Source: an uncultured Clostridia bacterium
Lineage (GTDB): Bacteria > Bacillota > Clostridia > TANB77 > CAG-508
Assembly: GCA_944387525.1 (NCBI GenBank)
Contig: CALXFF010000020.1
Location: 1-36,291 of the forward strand
DNA: 36,291 bases
Reading direction: 5' to 3'
This document shows, in pieces, positions 24,352-32,737 of this stretch (position 1 is the first letter of the stretch; the number at the start of each line of letters is the position of its first letter). The translations under genes were made by a program, and so were the position numbers. Below the pieces are notes generated by a model, which saw nothing but the letters and a program-made list of their open reading frames with translations, was not told the DNA's origin and ran no database searches.

Positions 24352-26844
24352 TTAGTCGCACTTTAGTGTTTTTGAGGTCGTCCCCATTGCACCAGTTGAA
24401 TCAACCTCCAAAATAATTTCTCCATCTTCATCTGTCCTATAGATTTTTGTGCCACTTATCCTTTCAAGAACTTCTTCTGTTGGATGACCAAACATATTAT
24501 TTTTTCCAACTCCAATCAAACAAATCTCAGGACTAACCTTTTCAAAAAATTTTTGAGTCGTTGAAGTTTTAGAACCATGATGTGCTACTTTTAAAACATC
24601 TGATTTCAAAATAGCTTCTCCATTTTCAATTTTTTCTTTATAAAAATCTAAAATCTTTTCTTCTGCTACTTCTTCTATATCACCAGTAAATAACATTGAA
24701 AACTTGCCATATCGTAATTTCATAACCATCGCATTATTATTCAAAATATTCTCTTGTATTTGCTCCTCAATTGGCCATAAAATGTCAAAATACAAATTTT
24801 TTTCAATCTTTAAACAATCTCCCTGCTTTAAAACTTTTACTTTAATTTTCCTATCTTTTACAATCTCCAAAAATTTCTGATAATTTTCCGAATCTTGTTC
24901 TTGTTTTGATATATATACTTGTCCCATCCTTAATTCTTCCAAAATTGTTAAAACTCCACCAATATGGTCTTGGTCAAAATGAGATATAAATATATAATCA
25001 ACTTTTGTATAACCTCTGTCTAAAATGTACGGTAATAACGTACTTTCCCCCACATCATATTCTTCAGACATACTTCCACCTCCATCTATCAAAATTGTTT
25101 TATTTTGAGGTGTAGTTATAAATGTACAATCACCTTGTCCAACATCGACAAAATGAATTTTCAATTTTTTAGGAATAATATTTAGAATAAAAACTAATAA
25201 AACAAAAACTATCAAAAATTTTAAAACCTTTTTTCTATTCTGCCTAAACTTAAATTTTAAAAGTGCTACTAAGTTTCTAATTCTTATACTTGTAAAATCA
25301 GGTTCTTTCAAATTAAAGGACATATAAATTTTATTAATAACAATTACACATATATAATAAATTACTATTTGCCAAACTTTTGGTGTTGGAATATATATTT
25401 TAGAAAATGGCAAATGACTAATCTCAGATATACTAATCAAAATTTGAATTCCTACTGACATAAAAATTGATAGGATTTTCGCGATTTCTATTGACACAAA
25501 TGATATAAGAATACAAACAAATCCTACAATAATAATTGGACCGATAATGATACTTACTAAAATATTTGAGATAAAAAAGTATATTCCCAATATATTAAAA
25601 TTAAATAACAATATTGGTAAAATCACTATTTGTGCAGAAAGTGTAACTGAAAGTATTTCCTTTATTTTATCCATAAATAATATGAATTTTCGATTTATTC
25701 GATATTTAATTTTTTTATTTCGTATTTTTAATTTTCTTAAAAAATTATAGACATTTTTATTAAAACAAACTATTCCAATTGTTCCTAAATATGATAACTG
25801 TAAGCCCACATTTAATATTAAAAATGGATTATATATTAATAAAATAAGAAGTGATAAACTAATTGAAGTCCAAATATCATTTTTTCGATGAATCAATTTA
25901 GAAATTAACATTATTATTCCCATAATACTTGCCCTTACAACTGATGGTGCAAAACCTGTTATAAACATATACATTACTAAAACTATTATTGTTATAATTC
26001 TTGTTTTTCTTTTTCCAATTCCCCTTTTTAATAATAATTCTATACCCATAACTATATAAGTTATATGCATTCCCGATATTGCTAAAACATGAGATATATT
26101 TGCTATTTTAAAATTATCATTTACCTCTTCTTCAACTTTACTTGTATCTCCCAATATTAAACCTGTAAATATAGCACCATACTTCTCTGGAATTAATTTA
26201 CTTATATTTTCTTTTATTTTTAAATTAATATTATTTGCAAAAGTAAAAATGGGATTATTACTATTCTTAGCTAAAACCTCTATGCTATCAGCTTTAATTG
26301 TTCCATGAATTTTAATTGATTTTAGATATTCTTTATAATCAAAACCACCATAATTTCTGCTCTCTGATGGTTCTGCAAATTCTCCTTTAATCAAAATCTT
26401 ATCACCATATTCTAACTCTATATTTTTGTTTTTATTTACACTTAAAATCAAATTAGTATCTTTATAGTCAGTTTTAATTTGATACGTGTCTTTATATTCC
26501 TTTTCTTCTTTATTACTATCTACTATGGCAATAAGAGTTAATTCTTCCCCATCTTTATATACATTTTCATATCTTCTATTTTGGAAATTAACTATAAGAT
26601 TTGAAATTATTGAAATTATAACAATTAAATAAATTGACTTTCGATTAAAAAATATCTTAACATATCTAAAATATCTTCTCGGTGATAAAATATTCCATTT
26701 ACTTTTTGACAAAAAAGTTTTTAATATAACATATATTGCAGCTATAAAAATATATAAAAGGGCTACACTAAAATTAAAGTATAGCCCCCATAATATACCT
26801 ATCATATACCCTATAACTGCAATTAAAATCGGTCGTTCTTTCAA
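24352..26844 (-). CDS. comEC: ComEC/Rec2 DNA-uptake channel protein
   Basis: This 830-residue protein has the full ComEC layout. There are N-terminal membrane segments and a DUF4131/OB-like part (about 1-200), the Competence membrane domain (about 220-520, with LAISGMHITY), and a C-terminal metallo-beta-lactamase domain (about 560-830) with VDVGQGDCTFI and the HFDQDHIGG metal motif. It forms the channel for single-stranded DNA in natural transformation. The start is a TTG with GAGGAGG six bases upstream. comEA is not adjacent, so competence is not proven. Confidence 0.93.
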   Translation of the reverse strand: MKERPILIAVIGYMIGILWGLYFNFSVALLYIFIAAIYVILKTFLSKSKWNILSPRRYFRYVKIFFNRKSIYLIVIISIISNLIVNFQNRRYENVYKDGEELTLIAIVDSNKEEKEYKDTYQIKTDYKDTNLILSVNKNKNIELEYGDKILIKGEFAEPSESRNYGGFDYKEYLKSIKIHGTIKADSIEVLAKNSNNPIFTFANNINLKIKENISKLIPEKYGAIFTGLILGDTSKVEEEVNDNFKIANISHVLAISGMHITYIVMGIELLLKRGIGKRKTRIITIIVLVMYMFITGFAPSVVRASIMGIIMLISKLIHRKNDIWTSISLSLLILLIYNPFLILNVGLQLSYLGTIGIVCFNKNVYNFLRKLKIRNKKIKYRINRKFILFMDKIKEILSVTLSAQIVILPILLFNFNILGIYFFISNILVSIIIGPIIIVGFVCILISFVSIEIAKILSIFMSVGIQILISISEISHLPFSKIYIPTPKVWQIVIYYICVIVINKIYMSFNLKEPDFTSIRIRNLVALLKFKFRQNRKKVLKFLIVFVLLVFILNIIPKKLKIHFVDVGQGDCTFITTPQNKTILIDGGGSMSEEYDVGESTLLPYILDRGYTKVDYIFISHFDQDHIGGVLTILEELRMGQVYISKQEQDSENYQKFLEIVKDRKIKVKVLKQGDCLKIEKNLYFDILWPIEEQIQENILNNNAMVMKLRYGKFSMLFTGDIEEVAEEKILDFYKEKIENGEAILKSDVLKVAHHGSKTSTTQKFFEKVSPEICLIGVGKNNMFGHPTEEVLERISGTKIYRTDEDGEIILEVDSTGAMGTTSKTLKCD

Positions 26845-26891
26845 AATTTTCCTCCTCTTTTAATTGCTTTAAAATTCGAATTTTTTACAAT

Positions 26892-28230
26892 CTAAAAAAT
26901 TCTTCTTGCTCCTACATAATTGTTGTTGTAATATCCTGAATTAATTGTATCTGTTGTAACACCTGTTGATGAATTCTCTGCATGCACTATCATTCCTCCA
27001 CCAATGTAAATTCCAACATGATTAATTCCAGATTTTCCAAACATTACTAAATCTCCAGGTTGTAAATTTGCTCTTGATACTGCTGTACCATTACTATATT
27101 GTCCAGCCGCTGTTCTATTTAAACTTACTCCAAATTGTTTATATATATATGACGTAAAACCTGAACAGTCAAATCCTGTACTTGGTGAAGATCCACCATA
27201 AACATATTTATAACCTATATATGATTTAGCTTTTGCAACTACTGCTGCTCCTGATCCAGAAGCTGATGATGTTGTTGTACTTGCTGTTGTATCTTGTGTT
27301 TGTGTACTTGACTGTGTACTTGTAGTTGACTTTCTAGTTGTTGATGACCTTGAAGTTGTTTGTCTTGTTGAAGATAATAGGTTTGTCGCAATATAACCAT
27401 CTTTTCCATTTACAGTTACTTTGCTCCATCCACCTTCTTCTGACTGTACTACAACTTCTGTATTCATCGTTGCATTTGTTACAATTTCAGATGATGTATT
27501 TGGTTCTTTTCTAACATTAACTGTTGATGCATTAACATACATAGTTTTTTGACTACTTTTTGCTTGCTCTTGAGCTGCTTGTTTCTCAGCTGCTTCTTGT
27601 GCAGCTTGCCTCTCTTGTGCTATTTTTTCTTGTTCAGCCTTTGTTAGAATTTTTTCTTTTCTTATCCAACCTTTTGTATTTTGAGTTTCTACACAAACCC
27701 AACCATTTATGATTTCAGTTACATTAACTTCTTCATCTTTCTTTACTTCAATTGTTTCTGTTGCATTAATTACAGGAACAATTTTCAATTTTGTATCTTC
27801 TTCAATTATATTCTTTCCTAATTCTATTTTATCTTCTGTTTGTTCACTTTCTTGTGAATTCTGCCCTGCATTCTCCACATTTTGTTCTTCTTCTGTTGAT
27901 GTTATATTATTTTCATCTCCGAGTATTAGTCTCTTGATTGTTTACTTGTTCTGTAACAGCTATTAAATCTTTTCTTATATATCCTGTTATTTTTCTTGCT
28001 ATTACTTTGTACCAATCTCCATCTTGCTCTACTATTTCAACTTCTTCATTTAATGTAAGTTGTTCTAATATTGTGCTATTTTCATCTGGTGTTTCTCTAA
28101 GATTAGCTAAATCTACTGTTACTTTTGCTGTATTTGCTGCTAAACTCATATTTATAAAAAACAAACTAGCTAATACCATTGCTGCCACAATTAGTATGTT
28201 TTTTATGTCTTTTTTTACTTTCATTTTCAT
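26892..28230 (-). CDS. Secreted SH3b-NlpC/P60 cell-wall hydrolase, +1 frame switch at CGG
   Basis: Domains in order are a signal peptide (about residues 8-31), SH3b-1 (about 35-95), an acidic Gln/Asn linker, SH3b-2 (about 150-205), a Gln/Ala/Glu coiled coil (about 207-230), SH3b-3 (about 235-295), a Ser/Thr linker, and an NlpC/P60 peptidase with Cys in FDCSGF, His in INHVGIY and His in IVHAEN. It would cut peptidoglycan stem peptides. The zero frame stops at CGG AGA TGA (27913-27921), leaving only the first SH3b. Skipping the C at 27921 opens the frame through GDENN to the stop at 26892, total about 445 residues. Confidence 0.85.
27918..27921 (-). other. +1 frameshift site CGGA in the SH3b-NlpC/P60 gene
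   Basis: Zero frame ACT CGG AGA TGA. Skipping the C gives ACT GGA GAT GAA. The site lies in an acidic linker after the first SH3b domain. Confidence 0.7.
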
Positions 28231-28334
28231 ATTACTCCTTATTAAATAATATATACATCCATTATTGTAACATGCCTAGTATATAACACAATTTGAAAAT
28301 TTGTCAAGTTTTTTGAAAAATTTATTGGAATGCC

Positions 28335-28363
28335 TTGACATTTAAGGCATCTTATAATATAAT
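28335..28363 (+). promoter_or_regulatory. Sigma-A promoter of the rplM-rpsI operon
   Basis: Consensus TTGACA (28335-28340) and TATAAT (28358-28363) with a 17-base spacer, about 140 bases before rplM. Confidence 0.85.
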
Positions 28364-28369
28364 ATTCTA

Positions 28370-28504
28370 GCAATTATTAAATGATTAATTTTGAATTAAA
28401 ACTTCTCCCCGGTGGTTTTATTTTAAAACTAAATTCATTAGATAATTTGTATATAATATTTAAGAAATTTAATTTTAATAAGAAATAGGAGGGTACGTAT
28501 TACC
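28370..28504 (+). promoter_or_regulatory. Candidate L13 mRNA leader
   Basis: The roughly 130-base untranslated leader before rplM contains a hairpin AAAAC-TTCTCCCCGGTG-GTTTT (about 28399-28420). Firmicutes often carry an L13-binding autoregulatory leader at this place. I cannot check the consensus, so only the position and the hairpin support it. Confidence 0.4.
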
Positions 28505-28942
28505 ATGAATAATACTACATATAGTGCAAAAAAAGGTGAAGTTGAAAGCAAATGGTATATAATTGATGCAGCTAATAAACCATTAGGTAGAGTTGCAACA
28601 GAAGCTGCAAAATTATTAAGAGGAAAACACAAACCAACATATACACCTAATATTGATACAGGTGATCATGTTATAATTTTAAATTGTAAAGATGTTATTT
28701 TAACAGGAAACAAATTAAATCAAAAAATTTATAGACATCATTCAGGATACATTGGAGGAATGAAAGAAATTCCAGCCAAAGTAATGCTTGAAAAAAATCC
28801 AGAAAAAGCAATGACTTTAGCTATCAAAGGAATGTTACCTCATAATTCTTTAGGTAGACAAATGGCTAAAAAGTTAAGAGTTTATGCTGGAGCAGAACAT
28901 GAAAATCAAGCTCAAAAACCAGAAGTATGGGAGGTAAAATAG
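28505..28942 (+). CDS. rplM: 50S ribosomal protein L13
   Basis: L13 is an early assembly protein of the large ribosomal subunit. The protein starts with [20 protein letters not shown] and has [14 protein letters not shown] and [11 protein letters not shown], all typical L13 blocks. Length 145 is usual. AGGAGG lies 11 bases upstream. rpsI follows after one base. Confidence 0.98.
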   Translation: MNNTTYSAKKGEVESKWYIIDAANKPLGRVATEAAKLLRGKHKPTYTPNIDTGDHVIILNCKDVILTGNKLNQKIYRHHSGYIGGMKEIPAKVMLEKNPEKAMTLAIKGMLPHNSLGRQMAKKLRVYAGAEHENQAQKPEVWEVK

Positions 28943-28943
28943 A

Positions 28944-29345
28944 ATGGCAAAAAAAGATAATATTGTTTTTTATGGTACAGGTAGAAGAAAAAGCTCTATC
29001 GCTAGAGTTAGATTAGTTGAAGGTTCTGGAAAAATTACTATAAACAAAAAAGATATTGATGAATTCTTTGGACCAGAAACTTTAAAAGTTATCGTTAGAC
29101 AACCTTTAACAGTTACTAATACAACAGCTAAATATGATGTAATTGCAAGCGTTAAAGGTGGAGGATTTACAGGTCAAGCTGGAGCAATCCGTCATGGTAT
29201 TGCTAGAGCTTTAAATGAAGCAAATAGCGAATATAGACCAGCTCTTAAATCAAATGGATTCTTAACAAGAGATCCTCGTATGAAAGAAAGAAAGAAATAT
29301 GGTCTTAAAAAAGCTAGAAAAGCTCCACAATTTAGTAAGAGATAG
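28944..29345 (+). CDS. rpsI: 30S ribosomal protein S9
   Basis: S9 is a small-subunit protein whose C-terminal tail reaches the P-site t[37 protein letters not shown] and the ending [12 protein letters not shown] are diagnostic. It is co-transcribed with rplM and ends in a strong terminator. Confidence 0.98.
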   Translation: MAKKDNIVFYGTGRRKSSIARVRLVEGSGKITINKKDIDEFFGPETLKVIVRQPLTVTNTTAKYDVIASVKGGGFTGQAGAIRHGIARALNEANSEYRPALKSNGFLTRDPRMKERKKYGLKKARKAPQFSKR

Positions 29346-29380
29346 AAAAAAATTGGAACAAATCGTTCCAATTTTTTTAT
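29346..29380 (+). terminator. rplM-rpsI terminator
   Basis: The stem AAAATTGGAAC / GTTCCAATTTT with an eight-T tail begins right after the rpsI stop. Confidence 0.92.
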
Positions 29381-29406
29381 ACTACATATTACTATTCTCT
29401 ACACTT

Positions 29407-30537
29407 TTACATTTCTAATCCTTCTAATACTTTATTTATTTCATAACTAAAAGAAATCGTAAAATTTAATATACAATAATATACCCACAATAAATCATTA
29501 TCTATAACCTTTTTTAAAAGTTTTGGTTTAAATACATCTCCTGTTTCAAATTTTATATAAATGCTATTTTCTTTTATATTTATTTTAAAATCTATTCCAT
29601 AATCCCTATAAAAATGAACGATTTCTTCCATAACATCATGTGTCAAAACTTGCATTGCTATCATTTGAGAATCTGATATAACATCAAAATACTTTTCAAA
29701 TTCTTCGCTATCCATCTCTACCTTATTTTTATAAAGAAATTTATTTTTCACAATTTTTATTTCACAAGGTGATGAAAATTTTATTTTATTATAACCAAAA
29801 ACAAAAGTATCAGCTACATTAATAATTTCTCCTGAATTATTACAATTTAAAAGCGTAATTTTAGACATTTGTATATCTATATCATTTTTAATTTGACCAT
29901 ATATATAATCTGTGCTTTCAAAAGTATTAAATTCTGTCTCATCAAAATTTGCCTTAGCATACAAATTATATATTTGTTCACTTCCATCATAATCATAATT
30001 TAACTTGTCATCAACTACATTTACTAAGTTTTTAATTATATTTCTTTTATATTCGTCATAAAAAATTCTTTTGTTTTTTTCAAATAGATATACCAATATA
30101 ATTATAGGTATTACATATACTAATATTAAAATCTTCATTCTTAGTTCGAAGAATTTAGCTAAAACAATAGTAAAAATTAATATTAATACAAAAAACAAAA
30201 CTAACAATCCAACATATTTCATTGCATGCTTTCTATATTTCTCTAAAACTTTTCCATATTCATTCATTAAATATTCACATATCATTTTGAATTCAGGTAA
30301 TTCTTTTTTTCTTTTTAATTTTACCTTCCTTCTTCTAAATAAATTCATTCTAGTTCCTGGATTTGAAATCAAGCAAATACCTATCAAAATAGATATAGAT
30401 ATCAAAAATAGAAAAATACCTACTTGCAATTCAGGTAGTATATTACTTTCAAAAAGTTTTCCAATAAAAAACATATCTACTACTATCAATAATATTGTTA
30501 ATACAATTCTAATAATTATTCTCACTATTTTTCTCAT
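29407..30537 (-). CDS. DUF3137 membrane protein, partner of LemA
   Basis: The protein has two pairs of hydrophobic helices (about residues 1-65 and 105-160) and a C-terminal DUF3137 domain. The latter shows FYDEYKRNIIKNLVN, SDSQMIAMQVLTHDVMEEIV and a final IYIKFETGDVFKP block. DUF3137 proteins are regularly encoded beside LemA, as here; the function is unknown. The start is uncertain. I use the ATG at 30537, overlapping the lemA end by 29 bases; the frame is open to 30633. Confidence 0.65.
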   Translation of the reverse strand: MRKIVRIIIRIVLTILLIVVDMFFIGKLFESNILPELQVGIFLFLISISILIGICLISNPGTRMNLFRRRKVKLKRKKELPEFKMICEYLMNEYGKVLEKYRKHAMKYVGLLVLFFVLILIFTIVLAKFFELRMKILILVYVIPIIILVYLFEKNKRIFYDEYKRNIIKNLVNVVDDKLNYDYDGSEQIYNLYAKANFDETEFNTFESTDYIYGQIKNDIDIQMSKITLLNCNNSGEIINVADTFVFGYNKIKFSSPCEIKIVKNKFLYKNKVEMDSEEFEKYFDVISDSQMIAMQVLTHDVMEEIVHFYRDYGIDFKINIKENSIYIKFETGDVFKPKLLKKVIDNDLLWVYYCILNFTISFSYEINKVLEGLEM

Positions 30538-31081
30538 ATATTTTCCCATTACTTTCTTCAATTTTAATAGAATTTCTAGAATCACTATCTCCTTCAAAAA
30601 AATCCTCTGTTCTAAATTTGAATATTTTAGCAACTAAGTTACTAGGAAATGAAGTTACTAAGTTATTATACTTTAATACTGATAAATTGTAAATTCTTCT
30701 CGCAGCTTGTATTTGATTTTCCATTTTAACTAAATTCTTTTCTAATAATATATATTGTTCACTTGCTTTTAATTCAGGATAATTTTCAACTTGTATTATA
30801 ACTTGATTAATCTTAGTATTTAAAATATTTGCTATTTGCATATTTTTATCATTCATATATTGCATTCTAATTGATACTAAATCCTCTAAAACACTTCTTT
30901 CATAATTTGTATATTCTTTCACACATTTGACTAGATTAGGAATCAAATTAAATCTTTGTATCAGATATACGTCTATATTTGATTTACTACGCAATACCTT
31001 ATTCTTTCTATTGATTAATAAATTATAAATTACTAAACCTGCTAATATTAAAATTACAAATATAATTATTACTACTTTCAT
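30509..31081 (-). CDS. LemA family protein
   Basis: One N-terminal membrane helix (about residues 3-22) is followed by a long helical bundle typical of LemA: QRFNLIPNLVKCVKEYTNYE (about residues 42-61), YPELKASEQYILLEKNLVKM, and ARRIYNLSVLKYNNLVTSFPS (about 130-150). I start at 31081 with GAGGGG upstream; a GTG at 31093 is the alternative. LemA proteins are widespread envelope proteins without a settled biochemical role. It forms a pair with the DUF3137 gene downstream. Confidence 0.9.
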   Translation of the reverse strand: MKVVIIIFVILILAGLVIYNLLINRKNKVLRSKSNIDVYLIQRFNLIPNLVKCVKEYTNYERSVLEDLVSIRMQYMNDKNMQIANILNTKINQVIIQVENYPELKASEQYILLEKNLVKMENQIQAARRIYNLSVLKYNNLVTSFPSNLVAKIFKFRTEDFFEGDSDSRNSIKIEESNGKIYEKNSENNY

Positions 31082-31149
31082 AATTCCCCTCACTAAAACA
31101 ATTTACAAGTAAATTATATCACATATGTACATTTTTTAACAATAAAGTT

Positions 31150-31195
31150 TTAAAAATAAACCATTCTATCTTTAAAATAAAATGGTCTATTATAG
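31150..31195 (-). terminator. Terminator of the superoxide dismutase gene
   Basis: On the minus strand, AGACCATT pairs with AATGGTTT around an A/T-rich loop and is followed by ATTTTTAAAA, a few bases after the gene's +1-frame stop at 31203. Confidence 0.65.
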
Positions 31196-31202
31196 TTTAA
31201 TA

Positions 31203-31791
31203 TTAAATTTTCTCAAACCTTTTATTTACCATATTCCAATTAAGAATATTCCAAAAAGCAGCAATATAATCTGCTCTTTTAGTTTGATACTGTAAATAAT
31301 AAGAATGTTCCCACATATCCAATACAAGAAGTGGCTTACATCCCCACAAAGTCAAATTTTGATGTTTTTCGCATTGTAAAATCTCTAACTTATTCCACTT
31401 TGGAATCCATGCTAAAATACACCAACCGAGATGCCTCAACCGCTTTACTTGCTTCTGTAAATTGATTTTTAAAAGCATCATAACTGCCAAAATCTTTTAT
31501 TATTTGTTCCATTAATTTAGCATTTGGCTCTGTTGGAACAGCTGGCCCCATATTTTCAAAAAATAACTCATGTAATATGGCACCAGAACCAAAGAAACTT
31601 AAATTCTTCTCTAAACATTTTATATTTGAAAAATTATTTTGTTCTCTTGCCTTTTTTAATTCTTCTTGTGTCTTATTTGTGTTATCTACATACCCTTTGT
31701 ATAAAATTTTATAATGTAACTCCAAAGTTTGACTTGAATAATATGGCTCTAGAGCATTTAAAGGATATGGTAATTCAATCATCTTTAACAT
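31203..31791 (-). CDS. sodA: Fe/Mn superoxide dismutase, +1 frame switch at CGG
   Basis: The enzyme dismutates superoxide using Fe or Mn. Ligand positions are His26 (LELHYK), a second His in ILHELFFEN (about residue 75), and Asp and His in LDMWEHSYY. The zero frame from 31791 stops 11 codons after TCT CGG TTG. Skipping the C at 31428 gives GGT TGG TGT and continues GWCILAW to RADYIAAFWNILNW and a stop at 31203, total 195 residues, the usual size. Two of the four metal ligands come after the switch, so the zero-frame product could not be active. The gateway residue equivalent to E. coli His30 is Leu. GGAGA precedes the ATG. Confidence 0.88.
31425..31428 (-). other. +1 frameshift site CGGT in the superoxide dismutase gene
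   Basis: Zero frame GCA TCT CGG TTG. Skipping the C gives TCT GGT TGG, matching the SGW core conserved in Fe/Mn superoxide dismutases. Confidence 0.75.
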
Positions 31792-31896
31792 TTTTCATCT
31801 CTCCTTACAAAAATCTATTTAAAACCTTCCCAAATAGTATATTCTATTTCAATAAATTCTATACTAAATAATTCCTTACTACCTTTTTAGTATATT

Positions 31897-32022
31897 AGGT
31901 TAGGAAAGAATTAAATTTTAGCAAGGAAAATTACATTTAAAAGGCAAAGGCGCATACTTTTGTATGTAACTGCGTTTTAAATGTAATTTGACACAGATAA
32001 AATTGTAATTATTTTCTAACCT
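31897..32022. repeat. 126-bp palindromic, MITE-like element (full copy)
   Basis: The ends match as imperfect inverted repeats of about 25 bp (AGGTTAG.AAA.AATTA..AATTTTA on both sides). A perfect 15-bp inner arm pair (31928-31942 with 31975-31989) and a central GCATAC / GTATG hairpin make the unit fold on itself. It lies between yunB and the superoxide dismutase gene and its right end touches the yunB stop codon. Single ends of the same sequence occur at 13657 and 15284. No coding capacity. Confidence 0.65.
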
Positions 32023-32737
32023 ACTCAACTAACTCAATTGCATCACTATGATTTAATCCTTCCAAATTATAATACGTACTAGGAATATTTCCAACAATAA
32101 CATTCTCAATCAAAAGCACCTGATTAGTAATTTGTCTTTCAATATTATCAAAAGGAGTCAAAATTGAAACATTACATTTAACATCTAAATACACTCTATG
32201 CAAAGTTTGATTAATCCCTTGTGCTGTAAATTCACTTCTCAAATCAGTTTCAACATTTCCTATTGTAGAAATCCTAATTTTAATACCCGGTCCTCTTCCT
32301 GCCAATAATTTAAAACCTGTAAAACTCCCAAGTGCTATCTCTATATCATCTCTTCCTTTGTTATCTAATTCAATTTGTATTTTATTTGCCACATCTGAAA
32401 TTATTTCATTAATTGGTACAACATTTGATTTAATCATAGTTATATTTCCATTAGAATCTTTTTCAATTGTAAATAGTTCATCATAACTATGTTCTCTCAT
32501 AACATTTGTTGCTTGTTCATTTGATACTATTGTTGCTATTGATTTTGCTTCGTTTTCGCATAGAGTATCAAATATCGGCAACACTGAATCTAAAATAATT
32601 TTTACAGTCAAAAAAGCTATCGTAAAAATTGTTAAAATCTTTATTACTTTTTTTGTCTTTCTATTTTTGAAACTACTTCTTGCTCGAAAAAAGATTTTAG
32701 GAACTCTTATCCTTGGTCTAGAATAAATTTTATACAT
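32021..32737 (-). CDS. yunB: Sporulation protein YunB
   Basis: An Arg/Lys-rich N terminus precedes one membrane helix (about residues 30-52) and an extracytoplasmic domain with the YunB features VVPINEIISDVANKIQ, FTGFKLLAGRGPGIKIRI and INQTLHRVYLDVKCNVSI (about residues 108-205). YunB is needed for normal spore formation in Bacillus and is made under sigma-E; its biochemical role is not known. The start overlaps the end of the sipL-type gene by eight bases, indicating translational coupling. The stop codon touches the palindromic element. Confidence 0.88.
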   Translation of the reverse strand: MYKIYSRPRIRVPKIFFRARSSFKNRKTKKVIKILTIFTIAFLTVKIILDSVLPIFDTLCENEAKSIATIVSNEQATNVMREHSYDELFTIEKDSNGNITMIKSNVVPINEIISDVANKIQIELDNKGRDDIEIALGSFTGFKLLAGRGPGIKIRISTIGNVETDLRSEFTAQGINQTLHRVYLDVKCNVSILTPFDNIERQITNQVLLIENVIVGNIPSTYYNLEGLNHSDAIELVE

